DNA of 6,763 bases from the NCBI GenBank assembly GCA_946481355.1, contig CAMLNH010000156.1, forward strand, positions 1 to 6,763, given 5' to 3'. Under the pieces are notes generated by a model. That model had not been told where the DNA came from and did no database searches. It worked only from the letters and a program-made list of their open reading frames with translations. Of the stretch, positions 1-6,192 are shown in pieces. The first letter of the stretch is position 1, and the number at the start of each line of letters is the position of its first letter. The translations under genes were made by a program, and so were the position numbers. The stretch is from an uncultured Curvibacter sp. (lineage in GTDB: Bacteria; Pseudomonadota; Gammaproteobacteria; Burkholderiales; Burkholderiaceae).

Positions 1-551
1 CCTTCCAGGCCGCCCGCAAGCGCAACAAGAAGGTCACCAGCGTGGACAAGGCCAATGTGCTGGAGACCTTCCAGTTCTGGAAGGACGTGGTCACCGAGGT
101 GCATGCCCAATACCCGGACGTGAAGCTGGAGCACATGTACGTGGACAACGCGGCCATGCAGCTGGTGAAGGCGCCCAAGAGCTTTGACGTGATCGTCACC
201 GGCAATATGTTCGGCGACATCCTCAGCGACGAAGCCTCCATGCTCACCGGCTCCATCGGCATGCTGCCCTCGGCCAGCCTCAACAGCAGGAACCAGGGCC
301 TGTACGAGCCCAGCCACGGCAGCGCCCCGGACATCGCGGGCAAGGGCGTGGCCAACCCCCTGGCCACCATCCTCTCGGCCGCCATGATGCTGCGCTTCAG
401 CCTGAACCAGGAAGAAGCTGCCCAGCGCATCGAAGCTGCTGTGCAGAAGGTGCTGGCTCGGGGCCTGCGCACGCCCGACATCTGGAGCGAGGGCACAACC
501 AAGGTCGGCACCGCGCAGATGGGTGAGGCGGTACTCAAGGCGCTGGGCTGA
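1..551 (+). CDS. leuB: 3-isopropylmalate dehydrogenase, C-terminal half (5' end outside window)
   Basis: LeuB oxidises and decarboxylates 3-isopropylmalate to 2-oxoisocaproate with NAD+, the third step of leucine synthesis in the cytoplasm. Reading codons from base 3 gives 182 residues up to TGA at 549-551, about half of the usual ~355-360. Visible family marks are [11 protein letters not shown] (base 33 onward), which carries the catalytic lysine (codon 48-50); [10 protein letters not shown], with a metal-binding aspartate (codon 144-146); and the isopropylmalate/isocitrate dehydrogenase signature [20 protein letters not shown], with two more metal-binding aspartates. [20 protein letters not shown], typical of the cofactor-binding end, follows. 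The frame is open to the window edge, so the gene starts upstream, and GTG 42 is an internal codon, not the start. It is closed off by the terminator at 578-603, so it probably ends a leu transcript separate from asd. Identity is very secure from sequence motifs. Confidence 0.97.
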   Translation, partial: FQAARKRNKKVTSVDKANVLETFQFWKDVVTEVHAQYPDVKLEHMYVDNAAMQLVKAPKSFDVIVTGNMFGDILSDEASMLTGSIGMLPSASLNSRNQGLYEPSHGSAPDIAGKGVANPLATILSAAMMLRFSLNQEEAAQRIEAAVQKVLARGLRTPDIWSEGTTKVGTAQMGEAVLKALG

Positions 552-577
552 TCGGCCTGCCGTCAAAATTCATCTCC

Positions 578-603
578 AGGGCAGCCGCAGGGCTGCCCTT
601 TTT
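578..603 (+). terminator. Rho-independent terminator after leuB
   Basis: A perfect 9-bp GC-rich stem (AGGGCAGCC, 578-586, with GGCTGCCCT, 591-599) closes a four-base GCAG loop and runs straight into TTTTT (599-603). It lies 26 bases past the leuB stop. This is a textbook intrinsic terminator on the + strand, and it separates leuB transcription from the asd leader region that begins about 20 bases later. Confidence 0.9.
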
Positions 604-620
604 ATTGGCAGACCATCCGC

Positions 621-626
621 TACAAT
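621..626 (+). promoter_or_regulatory. Putative -10 box for the asd leader transcript
   Basis: TACAAT matches the sigma-70 -10 consensus TATAAT at five of six positions and sits in an otherwise GC-rich region just after the leuB terminator. No good -35 exists at the usual spacing: the bases 16-18 upstream are only the terminator T-tract, and TTGGCA at 605-610 is too close (10-bp spacer). Counting about seven bases downstream puts the start of transcription at about 633-634, on the ATG of the leader frame, so the leader message could be leaderless. The position between a terminator and an open leader frame supports it, but the missing -35 keeps confidence moderate. Confidence 0.5.
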
Positions 627-633
627 GTGGGCC

Positions 634-735
634 ATGTTTGCCGCCCGCCCGTTCCCTCTGAACACCGCCTCTGCCGCCCCGGCAGGCGTGGCCGCGCGCG
701 CAACGATCACCAAAACCACGACCATTAAGGGCTGA
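634..735 (+). CDS. Putative Thr/Ile/Lys-rich leader peptide upstream of asd (33 aa)
   Basis: A 33-codon frame from ATG 634 to TGA 733-735, ending 91 bases before asd. The first 23 residues are Ala/Pro/Arg-rich and unremarkable. The last ten are [10 protein letters not shown]: five Thr (ACG ACC ACC ACG ACC), two Ile and two Lys. Known attenuator peptides, such as ThrL of enteric bacteria, load codons of the pathway product in this way. Thr, Ile and Lys are all made from the product of the next gene, Asd. No Shine-Dalgarno lies before ATG 634, and the TACAAT box at 621-626 suggests a leaderless start. A perfect 6-bp hairpin inside the frame (671-676 with 680-685, loop CCC) could pause polymerase. 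The in-frame ATG at 625 overlaps the -10 box and is less likely. I infer a regulatory rather than structural role; I do not recognise a named family, and chance composition cannot be excluded. Confidence 0.55.
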   Translation: MFAARPFPLNTASAAPAGVAARATITKTTTIKG

Positions 736-826
736 TCCGGCCTGGTTCGTCGTGCGCCCTACCCGGCCAGACGAGCCGGGGCAGACAGTCCAAGAGCACT
801 GTTTTAGATACTTGAAAGGGCATGTG
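736..826 (+). promoter_or_regulatory. Possible attenuator: overlapping alternative hairpins between leader frame and asd
   Basis: Several mutually exclusive pairings can be drawn. CACGAC in the Thr codons (717-722) pairs with GTCGTG (749-754). The overlapping segment 741-751 pairs over 11 bp (two G-U) with 770-780. Segment 762-767 (CCCGGC) pairs with 775-780 (GCCGGG), competing for the same 3' strand. A weaker stem, 783-789 with 798-804, ends in a short TTTT (802-805). GCCCT (756-760), in the loop of the 741/780 stem, could also pair with AGGGC (817-821) over the asd ribosome site. This chain of competing stems is the layout expected of attenuation. However, no strong terminator with a long T-tract is present, so control could be of translation, Rho-dependent or absent. 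The pairings are directly readable; the function is inferred. Confidence 0.4.
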
Positions 827-1966
827 ATGAGCAAGGTAGGCAATGTGGTGGGTCTCGTCGGCTGGCGAGGCATGGTGGGTTCGGTCCTCCTGGACCGCAT
901 GCAGGCCGAGGGCGACTTCGCCCTGATCGAGCCCGTGTTCTTCTCCACCTCCAATGCCGGTGGCAAGGCCCCGGCCTTGGCCAAGAACGAAACCACCCTC
1001 AAGGACGCCAACAGCATCGAGGATCTCAAGAAGTGCGACATCGTCCTGACCTGCCAGGGCGGTGACTACACCAAGGAGGTCTATCCCAAGCTGCGCGCCG
1101 CCGGCTGGAAGGGCCACTGGATCGACGCCGCATCCGCCCTGCGCATGGCCGACGACGCCGTCATCATCCTGGACCCGGTGAACCGCCATGTGATCGACCA
1201 GTCGCTCGCCCAGGGCGGCCGCAACTGGATCGGCGGCAACTGCACCGTGAGCCTGATGCTCATGGGCATGGGTGGCCTGTTCAAGGCCGGTCTGGTCGAG
1301 TGGGTCAGCGCCATGACCTACCAAGCCGCATCCGGTGCCGGCGCGCAGAACATGCGTGAACTGCTGAGCCAGATGGGCGCCCTGCACGACGCCGTCAAGG
1401 CCGAGCTGGCCGACCCGGCCTCCGCCATCCTCGACATCGACCGCAAGGTGGCCGCCACCATGCGCGACGCCAGCTTTCCCACCAAAAACTTCCGCAACAC
1501 GGCCTTGGCCGGCAGCCTGATCCCCTGGATCGACGTGCCGGTCGAACACGGCCAGAGCAAGGAAGAGTGGAAAGGCGGCGCCGAGTGCAACAAGATCCTG
1601 GGCAATCCGGCCTTCCGCAGCGCCGGCAGCATCCCGATCGACGGCCTGTGCGTGCGCATCGGCGCCATGCGCTGCCATTCGCAGGGCTTGACGGTCAAGC
1701 TCAAGAAGAACGTGCCCCTGGCCGACATCGAAGGCCTGCTGGCCGGCGCCAACGACTGGGTGAAAGTGGTCCCCAACCAACGCGAGATCACCGAGCGTGA
1801 GCTGACCCCTGCCGCTGTCACCGGCACGCTGACCGTGCCGGTCGGCCGTCTGCACAAGCTGGCCATGGGTGAGGACTACCTGGGTGCCTTCACCGTGGGT
1901 GACCAGCTGCTCTGGGGCGCGGCCGAACCGCTGCGCCGCATGTTGCGCATCCTGCTGCAAGGCTGA
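827..1966 (+). CDS. asd: Aspartate-semialdehyde dehydrogenase
   Basis: Asd reduces L-aspartyl-4-phosphate to aspartate 4-semialdehyde with NADPH, the branch-point step for lysine/diaminopimelate, threonine, methionine and isoleucine. The 379-residue length fits the proteobacterial type. The N-terminal [18 protein letters not shown] (residues 8-25) is the nucleotide-binding loop. The catalytic cysteine is in [17 protein letters not shown] (Cys139). The substrate arginine and general-base histidine lie in [13 protein letters not shown] (Arg277, His284), with the same seven-residue spacing as in the E. coli enzyme. ATG 827 is chosen because GAAAGGG (814-820) stands six bases before it and the next residues match the family start; the frame is open back to GTG 752, but that would add 25 unrelated residues. 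The gene stands apart from leuB, behind the putative Thr/Ile/Lys leader. No clear terminator follows it, so read-through into fimV is possible. Confidence 0.97.
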   Translation: MSKVGNVVGLVGWRGMVGSVLLDRMQAEGDFALIEPVFFSTSNAGGKAPALAKNETTLKDANSIEDLKKCDIVLTCQGGDYTKEVYPKLRAAGWKGHWIDAASALRMADDAVIILDPVNRHVIDQSLAQGGRNWIGGNCTVSLMLMGMGGLFKAGLVEWVSAMTYQAASGAGAQNMRELLSQMGALHDAVKAELADPASAILDIDRKVAATMRDASFPTKNFRNTALAGSLIPWIDVPVEHGQSKEEWKGGAECNKILGNPAFRSAGSIPIDGLCVRIGAMRCHSQGLTVKLKKNVPLADIEGLLAGANDWVKVVPNQREITERELTPAAVTGTLTVPVGRLHKLAMGEDYLGAFTVGDQLLWGAAEPLRRMLRILLQG

Positions 1967-2180
1967 TACCCCTTACCCTTTATATTCGTTGCCCCTTAAC
2001 AACAAATACTGACGGTTAGTGAGCCCCCCGGCTTAGGTCGGGAAGGTTAAGCGCTTTCTCAGCTTGTCAGGCTAACGTCTTGATGTTAAGGTACTTTTCT
2101 AGTTTCAAGGGTCATGTTCGGCGAGCTGCCGACCATGACTGATTTCGCTATTTGTCGCCCGATCATCGGAGGCCCCTAAA
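1967..2180 (+). promoter_or_regulatory. asd-fimV intergenic region, probable fimV promoter/5' leader
   Basis: This 214-base gap is clearly poorer in GC than the genes around it and has no convincing gene. It contains TATATT (1981-1986, -10-like, without a good -35) and TTGTCA (2064-2069, -35-like) with only a weak TAAGGT at 17 bp. Either could drive fimV, and neither is strong. A 6-bp stem with a TTAG loop (2027-2032 with 2037-2042) and an AT-rich stem (2073-2078 with 2083-2088, followed by a T-rich stretch near 2092-2099) are weak candidates for the end of the asd transcript. GTTAG/GTTAAG-type motifs recur at 1995-2000 (inverted), 2015-2019, 2046-2051, 2072-2076 (inverted) and 2085-2090. A strong hairpin at 2111-2139 is listed separately. 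Confidence 0.45.
2111..2139 (+). other. Strong hairpin in the fimV upstream region
   Basis: GTCATG (2111-2116) pairs perfectly with CATGAC (2134-2139). After one T-C mismatch, TCGGC (2118-2122) pairs with GCCGA (2128-2132) around a GAGCT loop. That makes 11 bp in a 12-position stem. No T-tract follows, so it is not a standard terminator. It ends 41 bases before the fimV start codon and leaves the Shine-Dalgarno free, so it may be an mRNA-stabilising or regulatory 5'-leader structure, or a dyad bound by a protein as DNA. The structure is directly visible; the role is unknown. Confidence 0.6.
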
Positions 2181-2183
2181 TTG
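2167..2183 (+). promoter_or_regulatory. Ribosome binding site that sets a TTG start for fimV
   Basis: CGGAGG (2167-2172) is a strong Shine-Dalgarno. Eight bases separate it from TTG 2181, which is in frame with the signal peptide. No usable upstream start codon exists in this frame, and starting later would lose the positively charged head of the signal peptide. The TTG start is therefore well supported and may limit FimV translation. Confidence 0.85.
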
Positions 2184-4700
2184 ATTTCCAAGTCAACACG
2201 CTGGCAAAGAACCGCCTTGGCCCTGGCCTCTGCCTCGGTTCTCGGTTTGTGGGGGTCGGGGGCGTCCGCGCTCTCGCTGGGACGGGTCACCGTCCAGTCG
2301 GCACTTGGTGAGCCGCTGCGCGCCGAGATCGAGATCCTGGAGATCAACGAAGAGGAAGCATCCTCGTTGCGGCCACGCGTGGCCCTGCCGGACTCTTTCC
2401 GGGCCAGCGGCATGGAATACAGCCAGGCCCTCAACGGCTTGCAAATCACCCTGCAACGCCGGTCTGACGGTCAACGCTACCTGCGCCTGAGCAACTCCCG
2501 TCCGGTCAATGAGCCCTATGTGGACCTGATCCTCGAGACCAGTTGGTCCTCGGGGCGTGTGGTGCGAGACTACACCATGCTGTTCGATCCACCGGTGTTC
2601 AACGGCGGGCAAGCCGTGGCACCGCAGGCGCCCCAGGTCAGCTCGGTCCCGATCCGCATCACCCCGCCGCCCGCACCTGCCGCAGAAGCACCTGCAGCGG
2701 CCCCGATTGCGACGCCAACGCCCCCCGCCCCGGTCGAATCGGCCCAGCCTCCAGCCGCCCCGGCGCCCGCAGAACCAGCCCCCAGCCCGGCTGCCGCAGC
2801 CGAAAGCAGCCCGACTCCGGCGCCCGTAGCCACCGAACCAGCCCCGAGCAGCCCGCCCGCCCCGGCCGTGGCCGGTCGCTCCAGCGTCACCGTCAAGGGC
2901 GGCGACACCGCCGGCAAGCTGGCCCTGGCGCAGAAGCCGGCCGACGTATCGCTGGACCAGATGCTGCTGGCCATGCTGCGTGCCAACCCCGAAGCCTTCA
3001 TCGGCGGCAACGTCAACCGCCTGCGCAAGGGCGCAGTGCTGGACATGCCTGACAGCGAAGAAGCCCAGGTCACTTCCGCCGAGGAAGCCCGCCAGATCAT
3101 CGTGGCCCAGAGCCGGGACTTCAACGAATACCGCCGTCGTCTGGCAGCCAGTGCCCCGGTCAGCCCCGAGACTGAGGCCGACCGCAAGAGCGCTGGCAGC
3201 GTGCAGCCCCAGGTTGAGGAAAAGAAGGCAGCGGCGCCCATGCCCGACAAGCTGACCCTCTCCAAGGGTGCCGTGCAGCCCCAGTCGGCCGACCAGCTGG
3301 CCCAGGAGCGCAGTGCCAAGGAAGCAGCAGCCAAGACCGAGGCCCTGTCCAAGAACGTCGCCGAGCTTGAAAAGCTGAGCAAGGCGGCCACACCGGCACC
3401 TGCGCCGGCCCCCGAGGCCAGCAAGCCCGCTGCGTCCGCAGCCGCCACGCCAGCTCCCACGCCAACACCCGCACCGGCTGCGACCTCGAGCCCGGCGCCT
3501 GCCCCGCAGGTTGCTGCGGCCCCGACACCACCCGTCAGCGCGCCGACTCCGGCAGCACCCGCCCCGGTAGCAGCTGCACCGACACCGGCTCCGCGTCCCG
3601 CCGCGCCACCACCACCCGCCCCCGTGGTGGAAGAGCCCTCGCTGGTTGACGAGCTGCTCGACAACCCGATGATCCCGGCCGCAGCTGGTGGCCTCATCGC
3701 CCTGCTCGCGGGCTACGCCTTCTACCGCAGCCGCCAGCGCAAAAATGCTGGGCAGGTTGACAGCGCCTACCTGGAGAGCAGACTCCAGCCTGACTCTTTT
3801 TTCGGTAACAGCGGCGGACAACGCGTCGACACCAACGACGCGAGTGTGAACAGTTCCTCGTCCATGGTCTATTCGCCCAGCCAGCTTGATGCTGGCGACG
3901 ATGTCGACCCCGTCGCTGAAGCCGATGTGTACCTGGCCTACGGCCGCGATCTGCAGGCCGAAGAAATCCTCAAGGAAGCGCTGCGTCACCACCCCAGCCG
4001 TGTCGCGATCCACCAGAAGCTGCTGGAGATCTACGCCAAGCGCCGTGATGTCAAGAACTTCAGCATCATCGCCAAGGAGGCCTACAAGGTCACGGGCGGC
4101 AGCGGCTTCGAATGGGAGCAGATCTGCGAACTGGGTCGCGGCATTGATCCGGGCAACGGGATGTACCAGCCCGGCGGCGAACCGCCGGCTTCGGCCCCGG
4201 CGCCGCTGGAGCCCTCGCCCAGCAGCTACACCTCGACCCAACCGGTACGCCAGGCCGCGCCAGTGGCGGCAGCGGCACCCGCAGCCGCCAGCGGTGTGGA
4301 CCTCGACCTGGACCTGGACTTCTCTCTCGACGAAGCGCCGGCCCGGGCCGCCGTTCCCAGCGCAGCCACGCAGCCGGCACCGATCGCCTCTGCGCCCGAC
4401 AACAGCCTGGCCTTCGAAGCCCCGTCGCTGCCCGCAAGCCCGGCCCCCTCCGCGGCGTCGCCTGCCGGCGACAACATGATGAATTTCGACATGGGCGGCC
4501 TGTCCCTGGACCTGGGCACGCCTTCGGAACAGCCCGGCGGCGACAGCGACGACCCGCTGTCCACCAAGCTGGCCCTGGCCGACGAGTTCAAGGCCATCGG
4601 CGACACCGACGGTGCCCGCGCCCTGATCGAGGAAATCATTGCCGAAGCTTCGGGCGACATGAAGTCCCGCGCCCAGAAGGCGCTCGCCGCGCTCGGCTGA
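2181..4700 (+). CDS. fimV: FimV/HubP-family inner-membrane protein with LysM-like and TPR domains
   Basis: FimV proteins anchor in the inner membrane, bind peptidoglycan with the periplasmic part, and act in type IV pilus secretin assembly, twitching and polar organisation in Pseudomonas and relatives. Here, 839 residues show a signal peptide (1-30, cleavage likely after ASA). Next is the conserved FimV N-terminal domain (31-138; LGRVTVQSALGEPLRAEIEI, then a YLRLSNSRPVNEPYVDLILE-type motif). A Pro/Ala-rich linker (149-230) leads to a LysM-like region (234-291, TVKGGDTAGKLA to LRKGAVLDMP) and a charged, possibly coiled segment (293-402). A second Pro/Ala linker (403-482) precedes one membrane helix (about 497-516) with the basic stop RSRQRK. 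The cytoplasmic side has a TPR-like region (579-640, VYLAYGRDLQAEEILKEAL), acidic DLDLDLDFSLDE (707-718) and the FimV C-terminal motif (791-839, STKLALADEFKAIGDTDGAR). The linkers are the least conserved part. Function in this organism is inferred from the family; no pilus genes lie in the window. A 31-base gap separates it from truA. Confidence 0.93.
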   Translation: MISKSTRWQRTALALASASVLGLWGSGASALSLGRVTVQSALGEPLRAEIEILEINEEEASSLRPRVALPDSFRASGMEYSQALNGLQITLQRRSDGQRYLRLSNSRPVNEPYVDLILETSWSSGRVVRDYTMLFDPPVFNGGQAVAPQAPQVSSVPIRITPPPAPAAEAPAAAPIATPTPPAPVESAQPPAAPAPAEPAPSPAAAAESSPTPAPVATEPAPSSPPAPAVAGRSSVTVKGGDTAGKLALAQKPADVSLDQMLLAMLRANPEAFIGGNVNRLRKGAVLDMPDSEEAQVTSAEEARQIIVAQSRDFNEYRRRLAASAPVSPETEADRKSAGSVQPQVEEKKAAAPMPDKLTLSKGAVQPQSADQLAQERSAKEAAAKTEALSKNVAELEKLSKAATPAPAPAPEASKPAASAAATPAPTPTPAPAATSSPAPAPQVAAAPTPPVSAPTPAAPAPVAAAPTPAPRPAAPPPPAPVVEEPSLVDELLDNPMIPAAAGGLIALLAGYAFYRSRQRKNAGQVDSAYLESRLQPDSFFGNSGGQRVDTNDASVNSSSSMVYSPSQLDAGDDVDPVAEADVYLAYGRDLQAEEILKEALRHHPSRVAIHQKLLEIYAKRRDVKNFSIIAKEAYKVTGGSGFEWEQICELGRGIDPGNGMYQPGGEPPASAPAPLEPSPSSYTSTQPVRQAAPVAAAAPAAASGVDLDLDLDFSLDEAPARAAVPSAATQPAPIASAPDNSLAFEAPSLPASPAPSAASPAGDNMMNFDMGGLSLDLGTPSEQPGGDSDDPLSTKLALADEFKAIGDTDGARALIEEIIAEASGDMKSRAQKALAALG

Positions 4701-4731
4701 GCCGCCGGCGCCCTTCAAGGCAGTTCTTCTC

Positions 4732-5514
4732 GTGCGGGTGGCCCTCGGCGTCAGCTACGACGGCCACCCCTACGACGGCTGGCAGAGCCAGCCCTCAGGT
4801 CGCACGGTCCAGGACCAGCTTGAAAAAGCCCTGGGCCGCTTCGCCGACCAGCGCATCTCCACCCTCTGTGCCGGCCGTACCGACGCTGGGGTACACGGTC
4901 TCATGCAGGTGGTGCATTTCGACACCACGGCCGAGCGCGAACCCTATGCCTGGGTGCGCGGTACCAACAGCTTCCTGCCGAGTGACATTGCCGTGCAATG
5001 GGCGCAGATCGTGCCGGCAGAGTTCCACTGCCGCGCCAGTGCCACCTCGCGCCGTTACGCCTACCTGTTGCTCGAATCGCCCGTGCGGCCCAGCATCGAC
5101 ACACACCGCGCGGGCTGGGTCTTCCAACCTCTGAACCTGGAGCAGATGCAGCAGTCCCTGCCCCACATCCTCGGCGAACACGATTTCACCTCCTTCCGCG
5201 CCTCGGCCTGCCAGGCCCTCTCGCCCATCAAGAACCTCATGCACCTGGCGATCAGTCGGCGCGGCGCCTACTGGCGCTTCGAGTTCGAGGCCAATGCCTT
5301 TCTGCACCACATGATCCGTAACATCATGGGCGTGCTCATCACCATCGGCCAGGGCAAGAAGCCTCCCGAGTGGATGGCTGAAGTCATTGCCGCGCGCAGC
5401 CGCGACGCCGCGGCACCGACTTTCTCGCCCGATGGCCTGTACTTCCTGGGTCCGCGCTACGACGCCCGCTGGGGCCTGCCGGACCGCACGCCTGCGTATG
5501 ATTGGTTGCCATGA
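4732..5514 (+). CDS. truA: tRNA pseudouridine(38-40) synthase TruA
   Basis: TruA converts uridines 38, 39 and 40 in the anticodon arm of many tRNAs to pseudouridine, without a cofactor. The 260 residues match the family length. The start MRVALGVSYDGHPYDGWQSQ is typical, the catalytic aspartate is in CAGRTDAGVHG (Asp51), the conserved tyrosine of the active site is in ATSRRYAYLL, and FLHHMIRNIMGVLITIGQGK (190-209) marks the C-terminal half. GTG 4732 is chosen because it gives the standard N-terminus. The only Shine-Dalgarno is a modest AAGG (4717-4720), 11 bases upstream, so initiation may be weak or helped by ribosomes finishing fimV 31 bases before. Its stop overlaps the trpF start. A housekeeping tRNA gene sitting between fimV and trp genes reflects a shared transcript rather than shared function. 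Confidence 0.97.
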   Translation: MRVALGVSYDGHPYDGWQSQPSGRTVQDQLEKALGRFADQRISTLCAGRTDAGVHGLMQVVHFDTTAEREPYAWVRGTNSFLPSDIAVQWAQIVPAEFHCRASATSRRYAYLLLESPVRPSIDTHRAGWVFQPLNLEQMQQSLPHILGEHDFTSFRASACQALSPIKNLMHLAISRRGAYWRFEFEANAFLHHMIRNIMGVLITIGQGKKPPEWMAEVIAARSRDAAAPTFSPDGLYFLGPRYDARWGLPDRTPAYDWLP

Positions 5515-6188
5515 CCAGCCCCATCCGGACCCGGATCAAGATCTGCGGCCTCACGCGTGAGCAGGACGTGGACGCCGTCATCGCCGCCGGCGCTGACGCC
5601 GTGGGCTTCGTGCTGTACGACAAAAGCCCGCGCTCTGTCACGCCCCAGCGCGCCGCCGAGCTGGCCCGGCGCCTGCCGGCCTTCATGACGCCGGTACTGC
5701 TGGTGGTCAACGCCAGCACAGAGCAGGTTCAGGCCGCCTGTTCCCTGATCCCCAACGCCACCCTGCAATTCCATGGCGACGAGACGCCAGAACAATGCCA
5801 GGCCCTGGCGGGCGCCCGTCCCTACCTGCGCGCCGCCCGTATTCCCCTGGGCGAGGCCGGCCGGGACTTCGACCTCGTAAAATACGTCCAGCACTACTCG
5901 GCTGCCCAGGCCATCCTGCTCGACGCCCATGTCGAGGGGTTCGGCGGAGGCGGCAAATCATTCGAATGGTCACACCTGCCTCCAAGCGTCAGCGCTCACC
6001 TCGTCTTGAGTGGTGGACTCACGCCTGCAAACGTGGCCGACGGCATCCGGCAGCTGCGGCCACGCTGTAAGTCGCTGGCCGTGGACGTGAGTTCCGGCGT
6101 CGAGGCTGCCAAAGGCATCAAGGACGCCGGCAAGATCCACCAGTTCGTTGCGGCTGTGCGTGCCGCCGACGAACCCACTGCAGGTTAA
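5511..6188 (+). CDS. trpF: Phosphoribosylanthranilate isomerase
   Basis: TrpF performs the Amadori rearrangement of N-(5-phosphoribosyl)anthranilate to CdRP, the third step of tryptophan synthesis. It is a stand-alone (beta/alpha)8 barrel of 225 residues here, not fused to TrpC as in enteric bacteria. The catalytic cysteine is in RIKICGLT (Cys12), the general-acid aspartate in [14 protein letters not shown] (Asp138), and the phosphate-binding loops are [10 protein letters not shown] (166-175) and VDVSSGVE (191-198). ATG 5511 overlaps the truA stop as ATGA, which suggests translational coupling, since there is no clear Shine-Dalgarno. TTG 5502 is in frame nine bases earlier but would only add MVA. 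trpB starts four bases after the TAA, so the two trp genes are co-transcribed. No Trp attenuator is seen in front. Confidence 0.97.
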   Translation: MTSPIRTRIKICGLTREQDVDAVIAAGADAVGFVLYDKSPRSVTPQRAAELARRLPAFMTPVLLVVNASTEQVQAACSLIPNATLQFHGDETPEQCQALAGARPYLRAARIPLGEAGRDFDLVKYVQHYSAAQAILLDAHVEGFGGGGKSFEWSHLPPSVSAHLVLSGGLTPANVADGIRQLRPRCKSLAVDVSSGVEAAKGIKDAGKIHQFVAAVRAADEPTAG

Positions 6189-6192
6189 CCAC

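Noticed and set aside
523..633. Upstream extension of the leader frame to ATG 523
   Set aside because: It would begin inside leuB and read through the leuB terminator; the only meaningful part is the frame from ATG 634.
752..826. GTG 752 as an earlier asd start
   Set aside because: The extra 25 residues have no family similarity, run through the hairpin region, and no ribosome site precedes them, while ATG 827 has GAAAGGG at good spacing.
725..1960. A 411-residue minus-strand frame opposite asd
   Set aside because: It is Gly/Ala/His/Gln-rich with no recognisable domain and is a typical antisense shadow of a GC-rich gene; asd has all its catalytic motifs.
2625..3626. Repetitive Pro/Ala-rich DNA as a possible tandem repeat or inserted element
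   Set aside because: The codons vary and no exact repeat unit is visible; it is two low-complexity linkers (2625-2870 and 3387-3626) flanking the LysM-like and charged regions, normal for FimV.
2193..4718. An 841-residue open frame on the minus strand opposite fimV
   Set aside because: It mirrors fimV codon by codon in very GC-rich DNA, is low-complexity Gly/Arg-rich with no recognisable domain, and fimV is unmistakable on the other strand.
4701..4731. GC-rich dyad between fimV and truA as a terminator
   Set aside because: Only short, poor pairings can be drawn around GCCGCCGGCGCCC and there is no T-tract after a stable stem.
5502..5510. TTG 5502 as the trpF start
   Set aside because: It adds only three residues and has no ribosome site; ATG 5511 with the ATGA overlap is the more usual arrangement.
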